The notes under the pieces were generated by a model, which made no database searches, was not told where the DNA came from, and was given only the letters and a program-made list of their open reading frames with translations. The position numbers and the translations under genes were made by a program. Shown piece after piece: positions 41,775 through 52,031 of a stretch of 64,000 nt of DNA. Position 1 is the first letter of the stretch. Each line of letters begins with the position of its first letter. The stretch is from assembly GCF_001399975.1 (NCBI RefSeq), contig NZ_LKBD01000010.1, forward strand, positions 1-64,000. The letters run 5' to 3'. Source of the DNA: Pseudoalteromonas sp. P1-9 (GTDB lineage Bacteria; Pseudomonadota; Gammaproteobacteria; Enterobacterales; Alteromonadaceae).

Positions 41775-41800
41775 CACAGCACTTGCTGTGTTATTTATTG
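41771..41800. terminator. Hairpin between convergent YcxB-like and diguanylate cyclase genes
   Basis: ATAACACAGC pairs with GCTGTGTTAT across a 4-base loop and is followed by TTATT. It overlaps the stop of the plus-strand gene and lies near the end of the minus-strand gene, and may terminate both. Confidence 0.65.
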
Positions 41801-41803
41801 GTG

Positions 41804-42889
41804 CTAAAGCGTCGCGACACGGTTGCGGCCACTTCGTTTGGCGCTATATAAGGCCTCGTCAGCTTGTTTTACCGCATTGTAAAAGGCAACCACTGAATGT
41901 ACTTCTGCCACCCCAAAACTGGCAGTTAGCGCTAAATTCTCACCACTTTCCAAATTAACCGGATGATCTTCAATATTCTTTCTTAGTTTTTCTGCGATTT
42001 GCACAGCTTGACGCATCGATGCGTGCGGCAAGCAAACAATAAACTCTTCTCCACCATAACGAGCTACCACGTCTGAATAGCGTAATTGATTTTGCATTAA
42101 TTTAGCTATGTGCATCAGTGCTTTATCACCAATATCGTGGCCATGGTTATCGTTTACCGCTTTAAAGCGATCGATATCGCACATTATTACCGTCATTGGC
42201 AGAAATTCCGCCGTCGTTTTTTCCATTTTAGTTAAGAAAATCGCATCAATAAATCGACGGTTTGGCAAACCCGTTAACGCATCGGTATTGGCTTTTTGCT
42301 TTTGATTATAGGTAATATTAGTTATGGCTTGATGACTTTTATCGCGAAAATACTCACTAATAAATGCAAAAAATACCACCAGCGAAAAGCCCGATAAAAA
42401 TCGCGATTTTTCAACGTGACCATAATTTGCTTGACCAAAATCTGGGCCATATAACTGAAACGCAATAGCACCGATCGCAAATGCTGTTAACAACAAGCCA
42501 AAACGCACGCCTAACATAGTAAACACCACAACCGGATAAAACATAATCCAATAAAGCGCAGTATTTTCCTTTCCGCCGGTGTAAACCAATAAAATACTTA
42601 GTAGCAAGACTGTAAGCGCAATGCCAATACTGCAATATTTAAGTTGTCGAGTACTAAAATAAATAACCACATTAATAAATACGGCAATAAGTGCGCCCAA
42701 TAAAGTAATGCTCAAAAGCCACGGGTAGGTTTGAAAATTCGCTAACAATAGCCCCGAAAACACTACCAAAGCGATACCAGACATTGCCAAAAACGAAAAA
42801 ACTCGGCGTTTTAGTTCGGCGCTGTGTAAGCCATCAACTTCAATAAAGCTTCGCCATAGCTCGGTTGTATGAGAGTTATTTTGCTGCAT
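41804..42889 (-). CDS. Membrane diguanylate cyclase (six-helix sensor plus GGDEF)
   Basis: This 361-residue inner-membrane protein has an N-terminal six-helix sensor region (about 30-180) of the MASE type and a C-terminal GGDEF domain (about 195-361). The active-site loop is GGEEF at 279-283 with metal-binding Asp238 and Asp240. The inhibitory site RYSD (270-273) lies five residues before it, so product inhibition by cyclic di-GMP is expected. This contrasts with the soluble cyclase at 19.2 kb, which lacks it. The signal detected by the membrane part is unknown. It is monocistronic. Confidence 0.92.
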   Translation of the reverse strand: MQQNNSHTTELWRSFIEVDGLHSAELKRRVFSFLAMSGIALVVFSGLLLANFQTYPWLLSITLLGALIAVFINVVIYFSTRQLKYCSIGIALTVLLLSILLVYTGGKENTALYWIMFYPVVVFTMLGVRFGLLLTAFAIGAIAFQLYGPDFGQANYGHVEKSRFLSGFSLVVFFAFISEYFRDKSHQAITNITYNQKQKANTDALTGLPNRRFIDAIFLTKMEKTTAEFLPMTVIMCDIDRFKAVNDNHGHDIGDKALMHIAKLMQNQLRYSDVVARYGGEEFIVCLPHASMRQAVQIAEKLRKNIEDHPVNLESGENLALTASFGVAEVHSVVAFYNAVKQADEALYSAKRSGRNRVATL

Positions 42890-43013
42890 TTTTAATTTTT
42901 GTATTTATTGTTGTAGAAGTTAACTAAGTACATTCGAGTACCGAACAACTAGCACTAAGTTTAATGCAGACTTGGTAAAAAGCTAATCTCGCACAATACC
43001 AAGCCTCGTAACA

Positions 43014-44321
43014 CTATTTAGCTAAAAACAGTGCAAGTTCATTAGTTAATTCAGAATAATAAGGGTTGTAGCTTAAGCGTTGAAAAAGCACATGCTTTTG
43101 CCCAGCAAGCGGTGTTTTTTCTGAAGCTGGAATATTGGGCGTTACTTTGCAAGCATTGTATTTTTCTGCGTCTGCCAAGTAATGGCCGCAGTTTCGATAT
43201 ACAGCATGCTTACCATAATGAATATTGCTTGGCGCATTAGGAATTGCGGTATGTGCCATTTGTAGTTGGTCATCACACTTTGGCATGCATTGCGGTGTTA
43301 CTAATTTTACATTTTCAAATGCACTTACCTGATTTGCGTTATCACGTTCGCCGTAATAAACCAAAGTGAGTGGTGTAGGGGTTTTACGTTGCCACTGGGC
43401 CAATAAATCGAGTGTTGCGGCAGTATCAATCGTCATATCATGCTCGGGCACAGCAACAAGCATAGGTACGTTGTGCGTAATATGACGTTTTTTCAGTGGA
43501 TACACATCGCTCATTAAATGATGTACTTGTGCACCGGCATTAATCGGAAATGATTCATACTTAGCAAAATCAACGTCTGCGTCTTTATCAAGCCAATTTA
43601 AAAAAGGCACATAGTCAATATATTGCGCAAGCCACGACATTGAATTTTTAGCTTTTGTCGCTGGCGCAAACAACATTACACCAGACAGTTTCGGGCTCAG
43701 AGACTTTCGCGTAAGCATATAATCTAAAATAAGACCGGCACCCGTTGAGAAGCCGCCCAAATATACCTGCTCAAAATCATTAAGTGATTGTTCAATCGCA
43801 AATGCACTCAGTGCGCGCCAATCGTTGTAATCTACATAGCGTAAATGTTCTGCTGCAGTGCCGTGACCTGGCAACAACACAGTACGCACATTGAATCCTT
43901 GCTGGTGGTAAAACGCGGATAAATCATGAAAACTATACGGCGAATCGGTTAAACCATGGATTAGCAGTACCACTTTATCACTATTTGCTTGTGTTAACTG
44001 ATACGGCTTTACTAAATCAGTAATGGTTGGTGCGCTGATGTTTTGCTGATTTAAAACGTAGTTATTAACAGGGCAAGGTACATTTGCACGGGGGTTAAGC
44101 GCTGTTATTTGCTGCTCGGTTTGCACTAAATAATCTTCGAAATTAAGGTCGGATAAATCAACTACTTTAGCAACATCTGATTTAGCCAAAAACCGATAGC
44201 TACCCTCGCTAATTGAGTGGTTGATTAACTTAACGTCCGCACTTTGAGATAAGCAATTTGCAAAGCTATTGGCACTTATAAAAAATAGTAAAATGCCCAA
44301 TGTTTTAAATACGTTACTCAT
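43014..44321 (-). CDS. Secreted alpha/beta hydrolase (lipase/esterase type)
   Basis: The product is 435 residues with a signal peptide (about 1-21: MSNVFKTLGILLFFISANSFA) and an alpha/beta hydrolase fold. The oxyanion region is LIHGLTDSPYSF, the nucleophile elbow is GGFSTGAGL with the catalytic Ser, and GHGTAAEHLRYVDYNDW and a conserved late His region (HYGKHAVYRNCGHY) complete it. Several Cys residues in the C-terminal half suggest disulfides in the periplasm. The ATG at 44321 is chosen because the codon before it is TTG. The substrate (ester or lipid) is unknown. Confidence 0.85.
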   Translation of the reverse strand: MSNVFKTLGILLFFISANSFANCLSQSADVKLINHSISEGSYRFLAKSDVAKVVDLSDLNFEDYLVQTEQQITALNPRANVPCPVNNYVLNQQNISAPTITDLVKPYQLTQANSDKVVLLIHGLTDSPYSFHDLSAFYHQQGFNVRTVLLPGHGTAAEHLRYVDYNDWRALSAFAIEQSLNDFEQVYLGGFSTGAGLILDYMLTRKSLSPKLSGVMLFAPATKAKNSMSWLAQYIDYVPFLNWLDKDADVDFAKYESFPINAGAQVHHLMSDVYPLKKRHITHNVPMLVAVPEHDMTIDTAATLDLLAQWQRKTPTPLTLVYYGERDNANQVSAFENVKLVTPQCMPKCDDQLQMAHTAIPNAPSNIHYGKHAVYRNCGHYLADAEKYNACKVTPNIPASEKTPLAGQKHVLFQRLSYNPYYSELTNELALFLAK

Positions 44322-44449
44322 CAAACCAACCTTTAAGTTTTTATTGGAATAACAAAATACTACCTCAATTTACAAGATAAGCTGATCTAAAATTATCTAA
44401 TAACTTATACGAATGTAAGCAATGCGTAGGAATACGCTTGGTGGAAACG

Positions 44450-45040
44450 TTAATAACGCTTAATAAACTCGAGCAAACGATTGTTTGCTGGCATTTCGTT
44501 ATCGGTAATCAATTCAAGACCCGCTTTTTCTGCTAGTTGGCAGATCCATTCAAAATCTCGAATACCGCGGGTGTGGTCTTTCACTTTTAACCATTGGTCA
44601 AACTCTGCATTTGACGATGATGTAAACTCACCATGGTAGTTAAATGGGCCATAAATACACAGCGTGCCATTTTGCATTAAAAAGCGGTTCACTTTATCAA
44701 AAAACGCTTCAACAAGTTGAGGGCTAACAATATGCAGGGTATTGGCGGTAAACATGCCATCGTATTGTGCTATTTGCCAAGGCTCTGCAATATCAAGCGC
44801 CAACGGCGGCAATAAGTTAGGTGCTGGAAAGGCATCAAGCCATGCCATCATACCTTGATGATTTGCCAACACATCACTGGTTTGCCAACTAAGGTGAGCA
44901 AGTGCAGGAGCAAAATACACCGCATGTTGGCCACTGCCTGAACCTATCTCTAAAACACTGATTGCATTAGAAAATGCCGATTTAAGAATGGATAAAATCG
45001 GATCTTTATTATTCTCACAGGCTTTAGAGTAGGGCTGCAT
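44450..45040 (-). CDS. DUF938 SAM-dependent methyltransferase
   Basis: This 196-residue cytoplasmic protein of the DUF938 family has a Rossmann-type methyltransferase fold with SAM-binding motif VLEIGSGSGQHAVYFA near residues 29-44. It also has the family features SKACENNKDPIL at the N terminus and FTANTLHIVSPQLVEAFF. The acceptor substrate is unknown. It begins one base after the stop of opdB on the same strand, so the two are co-transcribed. Confidence 0.85.
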   Translation of the reverse strand: MQPYSKACENNKDPILSILKSAFSNAISVLEIGSGSGQHAVYFAPALAHLSWQTSDVLANHQGMMAWLDAFPAPNLLPPLALDIAEPWQIAQYDGMFTANTLHIVSPQLVEAFFDKVNRFLMQNGTLCIYGPFNYHGEFTSSSNAEFDQWLKVKDHTRGIRDFEWICQLAEKAGLELITDNEMPANNRLLEFIKRY

Positions 45041-45041
45041 A

Positions 45042-47117
45042 CTATTTCTCTGAAAGTAACGAAAGGAAGAAAGCGAGTACTAGCGCACGCTCTTTTAAGC
45101 TTTTAAAGCGTCCAGATGCGCCACCATGACCACTGTCCATATCAGTTTTAAATAACAGTAAGTTATTATCTGTTTTGTATTCACGTAACTTGGCAACCCA
45201 TTTCATTGGCTCCCAATACTGAACTTGCGAGTCGTGAAAACCGGTTGTTACTAAAATATTCGGGTAGTCTTGCGCGCTAATATTATCGTATGGTGAATAC
45301 GCTTTAATCCACTCATAGGCATCGCGTTCATTTGGGTTACCCCATTCATCGTATTCATTTGTTGTTAGTGGAATGCTTTCATCTAACATAGTGGTTAACA
45401 CATCTAAGAAAGGTACTGTGCAATCAATACCTAAATAAAGTTCTGGCGCTTGATTAACCACAGCGCCCATTAATAAACCACCAGCACTGCCGCCCGAAGC
45501 AAACACTTTATCTTTAGCACCGTAACCACTTTCAACCAGCGCTCGTGTTACATCGATAAAATCATTAAAACTATTTTGCTTATGTTGCATTTTACCTTGC
45601 TCGTACCATTCGCGGCCAAGCATTTCAGAGCCTCGAACATGCGAGATAGCATAAACAAACCCTCTATCGAGCAAGCTTAGATTATGCGCTGAAAAGTTAG
45701 GATCGATGGTAATGCCATAAGCGCCATAACCATATTGGTACAGCGGATTTGTGCCATCTTGTTTAAACATGTCTTTGCGGTAAACCAGCGATACTGGAAT
45801 ATCGACACCATCGCGGCTAGTGATCATCAAACGCTCAGCTTGATAATTAGCTGCATCAAAATCACCTAGTACTTTTTGTTGCTTAAGCAAGCGTTTTTCA
45901 CCTGTGTTTAGGTCAAACTCAAATAAGCTACTTGGGGTGGTTAAACTTGAATAGAAAATACGCGCAGTGTCGGTATCTGGCTCTGGGTTATCACCAATAC
46001 CGGCAAAAAAGCATGGGTCGTCAAAGGCAAGGGCAAAGTGCTCCCCATTATTTGGGTAGATAACAAAACGAATTTGGCCCAATTCGCGCTCTGTCACGAC
46101 TTTAAACTGAGTGAATAATTCAACACCTTCCACCAGAACATTAGTACGGTGCGCTACAAACGATTGCCACAGTGATTTGTCTTGAATAGTTTGCGCGGTA
46201 GCAGTAAAAATACAAAAGTTCTTCGCCTGCCAGTTGGAATAAATAACGTATTCGTCGCCCAACTTATCAATATCGTAAATATGGTTTTCTTCACGAGGAA
46301 TTAAGCGTTTAAACTCGCCAAGTGGATTGTTAGCATCAAGCACTAAGCAATCGGTAGTTTCGGTAGCTGCAAGGTCTATCATCAGTAGGCTATCGTCACG
46401 GCTTTTGCCAAGCCCCATGTAAAAACTGTGATCGTCTTCTTCATAAACCAGCACATCATCATTTTGTGATGTACCCAGCACATGACGGTAAACTTGATAG
46501 CCGAGCAGGGTTTGTAAGTCCTTCCTTACATAAAATACTGTTTTATTATCATTGGCCCAAATAATTTGGCCTTCAGTATTTTCAAGTACATCGTCTAAAT
46601 AGGTATTTGAATCAATATACTTAAAACGTACAGTGTAAATGCGGCGGCTATCGGTATCTTCTGAATAGGCTAGTAATTCATCATTTGGGCTAATGCCAAT
46701 TTCACCTAAGTCGTAAAACTCATGTTCACTAGCAAGCATATTAACATCTAATAATAGGGTTTTATTATCGCCAGTCGCGCTGGTGGCTCGGTAATGACGC
46801 GCATATTCTTCGTCGCCAGTAACTTCACTGTGATACCAATACTTGCCGTCTTTTACTGGTACGGTGCTGTCATCTTTTTCAATGCGGCCTTTAAGCTCTT
46901 CAAACAATTCGGTTTGCAGTGTTTCACTTGGTTTTAACACTGCATCGCAATAGTTATTTTCAGCAGTTAAGTGATCAAGCACGGCTTGGTCAGAGCGTGC
47001 GTCATCGCGCATCCAGTAGTAGTTGTCTATGCGTTCTTGATTGTGTGAACGAAGTGTTTTTGCTGTTTTAGTCGCAATTGGTGCACTAGCTGTACGGTCT
47101 AAACGTAAAGTTGTCAT
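45042..47117 (-). CDS. opdB: Oligopeptidase B (S9A prolyl oligopeptidase family)
   Basis: This 691-residue cytoplasmic serine peptidase has an N-terminal beta-propeller (about 65-400) that screens substrates by size and a C-terminal alpha/beta hydrolase domain (about 430-691). The catalytic triad is Ser544 in GGSAGGLLMG, Asp629 in GFHDSQVQYWEP and His664 in SGHGGASGR. It cleaves after basic residues in short peptides. Length and motifs match E. coli PtrB. A DUF938 methyltransferase gene follows one base later. Confidence 0.93.
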   Translation of the reverse strand: MTTLRLDRTASAPIATKTAKTLRSHNQERIDNYYWMRDDARSDQAVLDHLTAENNYCDAVLKPSETLQTELFEELKGRIEKDDSTVPVKDGKYWYHSEVTGDEEYARHYRATSATGDNKTLLLDVNMLASEHEFYDLGEIGISPNDELLAYSEDTDSRRIYTVRFKYIDSNTYLDDVLENTEGQIIWANDNKTVFYVRKDLQTLLGYQVYRHVLGTSQNDDVLVYEEDDHSFYMGLGKSRDDSLLMIDLAATETTDCLVLDANNPLGEFKRLIPREENHIYDIDKLGDEYVIYSNWQAKNFCIFTATAQTIQDKSLWQSFVAHRTNVLVEGVELFTQFKVVTERELGQIRFVIYPNNGEHFALAFDDPCFFAGIGDNPEPDTDTARIFYSSLTTPSSLFEFDLNTGEKRLLKQQKVLGDFDAANYQAERLMITSRDGVDIPVSLVYRKDMFKQDGTNPLYQYGYGAYGITIDPNFSAHNLSLLDRGFVYAISHVRGSEMLGREWYEQGKMQHKQNSFNDFIDVTRALVESGYGAKDKVFASGGSAGGLLMGAVVNQAPELYLGIDCTVPFLDVLTTMLDESIPLTTNEYDEWGNPNERDAYEWIKAYSPYDNISAQDYPNILVTTGFHDSQVQYWEPMKWVAKLREYKTDNNLLLFKTDMDSGHGGASGRFKSLKERALVLAFFLSLLSEK

Positions 47118-47289
47118 GGAGTGAGCAGAAAACCCAAAATATTAGCGTTAGTAATAGCCGCAGTTTAGCAAAATTAAGCATCGTTAACATTAAGTTACTT
47201 TTTACGTTTTAAATCCATTTTTGCTTTGGGTAGACTCATTTATTGATAAAAACAAAAAATTTCACTTTAAAGGTCCCAAGGGAAACACA

Positions 47290-49809
47290 ATGAAATTAAA
47301 GCTACTTACACTTGCTGTAGCACTAAGCTTCGCCACCAGTGGCGCAGCAATGGCAAAAGACGACAAGAAAAAAGACGAAAAGAAAGATAAAACACTCGCA
47401 GAAATGCTTGAGAAAAAAACCGCTTCTGAAGGGTTATTTAATCTTTATCAAGATAAGAAAACCGGCGAAACCATGATGGTGATTAGTGAGGTAAACTTAA
47501 ACAAACCTTACGTTTACTTTGCACATACGGTTGACGGTGTAATTGATGCAGGCCACGTACGTGGCTCTTACCGCGAAACCAAATTAATTGAGTTCCGCCG
47601 CCACTTTGATCGCATTGATATTATAAGCAAAACACCACGCTATAAGTTTGATCCTAATAATGCAATTGCCAAAGCAAGCGATGCAAATATCAGTGAAGCT
47701 GTATTAGCTAGCTTAAAAATTGAAAAAGAAGAAGACGGTAAGTTTGCACTTAAAGTAGATAAACTGTTCAAGAGTGAAGCACTGCATAAGGTATCTCCTT
47801 GGAAACGCGCTGGTGATAAAAACGCTAAAAAGCGTTTTAACCCAGGTAAGCTAGACGACAAAAAATCGCGTATTCTTAGTAACCGTAATTACACAAACAA
47901 CTTAGATGTCGTTGTTGATTATGTATTTAAAAATGCCAACCCAAGCGTGCGTGGTACAAAATCGGTAACCGACCCACGAACTGTATCGGTAAAAGTGCAG
48001 CACTCATTTATTGAGTTGCCACAAAACGATTACCAACCGCGTAAAGATGATTCACGCGTTGGCTACTTTGGTCAGCAATTTGATGATATGACGACTAGCG
48101 ACTGGGCGCCATATCAAGATTACATTAACCGTTGGAATCTCGTTAAGAAAGACCCTAATGCCGCAATTTCTGAGCCTGTTAAGCCGATTACTTGGTGGAT
48201 TGAAAATACCACACCTGTTGAGTGGCGCGAAACGGTAAAAGAGGGCGTATTAGCATGGAACTTAGCATTTGAAAAAGCGGGTTTTAAAAACGCCATTGAA
48301 GTAAAAGTACAGCCGGACGATGCAGAGTGGGACGCAGGCGACATTAACTACAACGTATTACGTTGGACTTCTTCACCACGTCCTCCATTTGGCGGTTACG
48401 GCCCATCACTTGCAAACCCACTAACAGGCCAAATTTTAGGTTCTGACATCATGCTTGAATACGTGTTTATGAAAAACCGTTGGATGATGGACAGCTTATA
48501 CAGCCAAGCGGCATCATCAAGCGCTCACAACCATGAGATAGCAAGTCAAGAAGGGCTGCATTGCAGCCAAGGTCATGAATTACAACAAGGCATGATGTTA
48601 GCTAACTCACTAGCAACAACCGATATCGAGAAGAAAGAAATTTTAGAGCAAGGCTTAAAAATGCTTATTCTTCACGAAGTTGGCCATACGCTTGGTCTTA
48701 ACCACAATATGAAAGCGTCTATTTTGTGGAACGAAAAAGAAGTTCATGACAAAGCTAAAACGCAAGGTATTTTAACCGGTTCAGTAATGGACTATACGCC
48801 AGCTAACATTGCACCAAAAGGCATGACCCAAGGCGATTACTTCCAAGATAAGCCAGGCCCTTACGATGATTGGGCAATTGAGTATGGTTACTCACAAGGT
48901 TTAACTGATGCTGCGGCAGAAGCAGCGCGTTTAGAATCAATTTTAAAACGCTCTAGCGAACACGGTTTAGCATTTGGTAATGATGCCGATGATATGCGCG
49001 CACCAGGTCGACATATCGACCCACGCGTAATGATTGGCGATATGTCATCAAACGCAGTGGCATATGCCAAAGATCGTATGGAATTAGTAAACCAAACATT
49101 CGGTAAACTTGAGCAAACAGCGCTAAATGACGGTGAGTCATATCAAGAGCTGCTGATCAAAGCAAATATGCTATTTGGTCAATACCGCGCTCAAGCAGGC
49201 GTTGTATCACGTTACATTGGCGGTGTTTATGTTGAGCGTGACAATGTTGGTAGCAATACACAACCTTACACGCCGGTGCCACTTGCTAAACAAAAAGAGG
49301 CGATGAACGTACTAACTGATCTCGTATTTGCACCAGATACGTTATCAGCAATGGAACCTCTGCTTAACAAGATGCAACACCAGCGTCGCGGCTTTAGTCA
49401 TTATGGTAAAAACGAAGATCCTAAGTACCACGCTATGGTACTTCGCATGCAAAAGAATGTATTAGCTCAGCTATTACATCCAAATGTAATGACGCGTATT
49501 TCGGATACCACAAAATACGGTAACGAATACGATGTGAATAGCTTCTTAAATGACTTAACCGCTGCCGTTTTTGTTGATGCAAAGTCAGCGTCATCAGTAA
49601 GCCACAACGTACAAACTGAATATGTGCAGTCGTTAATTAAGATTGCGGGTATCAACAAACCGTCAAAGCACGATAACTTGGCAAAAGCAGCTGCATTTAA
49701 GCAACTACAAGATATTCAAGGTGCAAGCCTATCTTGGGGCGCTTCAGATGCTGCGAAAGCACAAAAAGCCTATATTGATATGCTAATTGAGAAAGCATTA
49801 AAAGCGTAA
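47290..49809 (+). CDS. Secreted zinc metalloprotease (DUF5117/DUF5118 family)
   Basis: The product is 839 residues from the ATG at 47290 (AAGGGAAAC upstream), which opens a signal peptide (MKLKLLTLAVALSFATSGAAMA) followed by a Lys/Asp-rich stretch. The earlier frame start at 47221 would bury this signal. The zinc site HEVGHTLGLNH supplies His462, Glu463, His466 and His472, a HExxHxxGxxH metzincin-type motif, with a downstream VMDY Met-turn. N-terminal and C-terminal regions match the DUF5117/DUF5118 family of large secreted proteases. It is probably a periplasmic or extracellular protein-degrading enzyme. It is terminated by a strong hairpin. Confidence 0.87.
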   Translation: MKLKLLTLAVALSFATSGAAMAKDDKKKDEKKDKTLAEMLEKKTASEGLFNLYQDKKTGETMMVISEVNLNKPYVYFAHTVDGVIDAGHVRGSYRETKLIEFRRHFDRIDIISKTPRYKFDPNNAIAKASDANISEAVLASLKIEKEEDGKFALKVDKLFKSEALHKVSPWKRAGDKNAKKRFNPGKLDDKKSRILSNRNYTNNLDVVVDYVFKNANPSVRGTKSVTDPRTVSVKVQHSFIELPQNDYQPRKDDSRVGYFGQQFDDMTTSDWAPYQDYINRWNLVKKDPNAAISEPVKPITWWIENTTPVEWRETVKEGVLAWNLAFEKAGFKNAIEVKVQPDDAEWDAGDINYNVLRWTSSPRPPFGGYGPSLANPLTGQILGSDIMLEYVFMKNRWMMDSLYSQAASSSAHNHEIASQEGLHCSQGHELQQGMMLANSLATTDIEKKEILEQGLKMLILHEVGHTLGLNHNMKASILWNEKEVHDKAKTQGILTGSVMDYTPANIAPKGMTQGDYFQDKPGPYDDWAIEYGYSQGLTDAAAEAARLESILKRSSEHGLAFGNDADDMRAPGRHIDPRVMIGDMSSNAVAYAKDRMELVNQTFGKLEQTALNDGESYQELLIKANMLFGQYRAQAGVVSRYIGGVYVERDNVGSNTQPYTPVPLAKQKEAMNVLTDLVFAPDTLSAMEPLLNKMQHQRRGFSHYGKNEDPKYHAMVLRMQKNVLAQLLHPNVMTRISDTTKYGNEYDVNSFLNDLTAAVFVDAKSASSVSHNVQTEYVQSLIKIAGINKPSKHDNLAKAAAFKQLQDIQGASLSWGASDAAKAQKAYIDMLIEKALKA

Positions 49810-49843
49810 TTAATATCGCTAAGCTATTTTAACTAAAACGTTG

Positions 49844-49872
49844 AAAGCCGAACATTTATTGTTCGGCTTTTT
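49844..49872. terminator. Intrinsic terminator after the metalloprotease gene
   Basis: AAAGCCGAAC and GTTCGGCTTT flank a 7-base loop and are followed by TTTTA, 35 bases beyond the stop of the plus-strand metalloprotease gene. Confidence 0.9.
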
Positions 49873-49916
49873 TATTGTATTGTACTAGCTGGACTTATTA
49901 TCAAAGGATATGATTT

Positions 49917-50318
49917 ATGAAAAAAGCGATTTTAGTTTCACTTACACTGATACTAGGTGCATGTAACTCAACTGAAAAAGTAAGTGAGCCTTACTTCACA
50001 CAAGCTCCTATACAAGTAGAGCAAACTGAAGTAAAGAAATACTGGGTATTTCAACCGCAAAAACCAAAAAAATTCCATGGTAAGCGCCCCTCTTGGATGC
50101 CGGATCAACCTGGAATGATGACATATAAGCTAGTCATCGATTCAAACGGTAACGAAGTTACAAAAGAGCTGATTTCAACTACACCAAGTAATTGGATGAC
50201 ACAGCAACAACTAACAGACATGCCAAAAATGACTTATAAGCCAAGTGACCAAAATACTAACCGAGTGCCTGTTAAGGTAGTAATGCAGCTAGCACTGGGA
50301 ATTACACGCAATAAATAG
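49917..50318 (+). CDS. Lipoprotein with TonB C-terminal-like domain
   Basis: The product is 133 residues: a lipoprotein signal peptide with lipobox LGAC (lipidated Cys16), then a basic Pro/Lys-rich linker (VFQPQKPKKFHGKRPSW). A C-terminal domain (about 55-125: MMTYKLVIDSNGNEVTKELISTTPSNWMTQQQLTDMPKMTYKP) resembles the TonB C-terminal fold. Lipid-anchored TonB-domain proteins lack the usual N-terminal helix that couples TonB to ExbBD, so the role is unclear. It is monocistronic between two terminators. Confidence 0.62.
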   Translation: MKKAILVSLTLILGACNSTEKVSEPYFTQAPIQVEQTEVKKYWVFQPQKPKKFHGKRPSWMPDQPGMMTYKLVIDSNGNEVTKELISTTPSNWMTQQQLTDMPKMTYKPSDQNTNRVPVKVVMQLALGITRNK

Positions 50319-50332
50319 AAATCATATACAAC

Positions 50333-50361
50333 AAAAAACCGAGGATTAACCTCGGTTTTTA
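50333..50361. terminator. Bidirectional terminator between lipoprotein and nadE genes
   Basis: AAAAAACCGAGG, a 5-base loop and CCTCGGTTTTT form a strong hairpin with T-runs on both strands, serving the plus-strand lipoprotein gene and the minus-strand yceH-nadE operon. Confidence 0.9.
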
Positions 50362-50381
50362 TATCATAACGTTGTTAAGTA

Positions 50382-51212
50382 TTAATCATAGACCGTAGGG
50401 ATCGGCTGGCGCTTATGCTGGGTACGTAAATAAATTGCAATCAGCTTTTCTTCAACTTCTTTTGATACGTCTTTACCTTCTAAGAAATCATCAATTTGAT
50501 CATAGCTCACACCGAGTGCATCTTCATCAGCAAGGCCAGGGCGATCACACTCTAAATCAGCAGTTGGCGTTTTGGTTACCAGTAATTCTGGCGCACCTAA
50601 GGTTTTAGCGAGCAATCGAACTTGACGCTTAGAAAGACCAAACAATGGCGCTAAGTCACAGGCACCATCGCCAAACTTAGTATAAAAGCCAGTAATGTTC
50701 TCAGCGCTGTGATCCGTACCAACCACTAAGCCTTGCGTTAATCCTGCAATTTCATATTGCGCTATCATGCGCTGACGCGCCTTTACATTACCTTTGGTAA
50801 AATCGATAGCACTTTGTGCTGGTGGCTCAATTGCTGCTGCTTCAAGCGCTGCTAGAGCTTCTGAATGCATACCATCGGTTGCAGGCTTAATATTTACAGT
50901 GACGCGCTTTGATGGTTGAATAAAATCCACTGCCAATTGCGCTTCATCTTCGTCGGCTTGCACACCGTAAGGTAAGCGCATTGCAATAAACTGATATTTA
51001 TCTGTAGCTTGCTCGTTATTAAGCTCATCAACGGCTAATTGACAAAGCTTACCACAAGTAGACGAATCAACACCGCCAGAGATACCTAGCACTAGACTAC
51101 GCGTACCAGATTCCACCAGCTTACCTTTAATAAAAGCGACTCGACGGGTAATTTCTGCTTGAGGATCGATTGAAGGCAATACCTTCATTTCAGCCATGAT
51201 TTCAGCGCGCAC
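50382..51212 (-). CDS. nadE: Ammonia-dependent NAD synthetase (NadE)
   Basis: This 276-residue cytoplasmic enzyme makes NAD from deamido-NAD, ATP and ammonia. The PP-loop [10 protein letters not shown] (residues 42-51) binds ATP. The further signatures [50 protein letters not shown] and [12 protein letters not shown] closely follow E. coli NadE. The start is GTG at 51212, chosen because AGGAG lies seven bases upstream. The ATG five codons later lacks such a site. It follows yceH after 15 bases in the same direction, so the two form an operon. Confidence 0.94.
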   Translation of the reverse strand: MRAEIMAEMKVLPSIDPQAEITRRVAFIKGKLVESGTRSLVLGISGGVDSSTCGKLCQLAVDELNNEQATDKYQFIAMRLPYGVQADEDEAQLAVDFIQPSKRVTVNIKPATDGMHSEALAALEAAAIEPPAQSAIDFTKGNVKARQRMIAQYEIAGLTQGLVVGTDHSAENITGFYTKFGDGACDLAPLFGLSKRQVRLLAKTLGAPELLVTKTPTADLECDRPGLADEDALGVSYDQIDDFLEGKDVSKEVEEKLIAIYLRTQHKRQPIPTVYD

Positions 51213-51227
51213 TGGTTATCTCCTGTG

Positions 51228-51875
51228 TTATAAACCTAGATGTGATTTAATTTCTGCAAGTTCGCTGCGTAATTCAGCAACTTCTAATCTTAATTGTGCC
51301 ACTTCATCACTTTGATGGCTAGTTGCAACAGCCGGTTGCGCATTCGAATTCATCGCTTTAAGTTCTGATATATCCACATCACCGAATAAATGCATAAAGC
51401 GCGATTCACGCTTGCCAGGCTCACGCTCTAGTTTCACAACATAATCCTGCTCTACTAAATCATTTAAAGCACTTTCCACTTCAGTCACATTGCTAAAGTC
51501 TGCTAATCGATTTGAACGTGTTCTCAGTTCACCGGGTGTTTGTGCGCCACGGACAAGCATTAGGCAAATAATGGCCTTTTGCTGATCGGATACCTTTATT
51601 GAACCAAATTCTGTATTACAAAAACGATGCGCATATTTATTTACACGACCTGAAAGCCCTTCATCAACAGTCACTAAGCGCTTTGTTATAAGCGAATCTA
51701 AACCATCTTGTACTTCTGACTCTGATAAATCTAATACAGGATCTCGATTAGACTTTTGATTGCATGCGTTAGTGAGCCCATTGAGCGAAAGAGGGTACTG
51801 ATCTGGTGTGGTTTGTTGTTTTTCCAGTAAGCAGCCAATAATGCGTTGCTCAACTAATGATAAATTTAAGTCCAT
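51228..51875 (-). CDS. yceH: YceH/DUF480 family protein
   Basis: This 215-residue cytoplasmic protein of the YceH family matches the E. coli protein along its length (RIIGCLLEKQQTTPDQYPLSLNGLTNACNQKSNRDPV, RGAQTPGELRTRS, REPGKRESRFMHLF). The core comprises two winged-helix-like domains, and the C-terminal segment (about 178-215) is a coiled coil (SDEVAQLRLEVAELRSELAEIKSHL). The function is unknown. It is co-transcribed with nadE. Confidence 0.9.
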   Translation of the reverse strand: MDLNLSLVEQRIIGCLLEKQQTTPDQYPLSLNGLTNACNQKSNRDPVLDLSESEVQDGLDSLITKRLVTVDEGLSGRVNKYAHRFCNTEFGSIKVSDQQKAIICLMLVRGAQTPGELRTRSNRLADFSNVTEVESALNDLVEQDYVVKLEREPGKRESRFMHLFGDVDISELKAMNSNAQPAVATSHQSDEVAQLRLEVAELRSELAEIKSHLGL

Positions 51876-52031
51876 GAATATCCTCTTTCATCTAAAATTA
51901 ACATGATACATTTAATGCATTTCAACCAATAATAAAAGCAGTTATCGTATTAAAATTATTATATTGAATTCTAGCTGACTGAAATATAAACTGTTTAGCC
52001 CAAAGAAATGAAATTTATTAATGGAATAATA

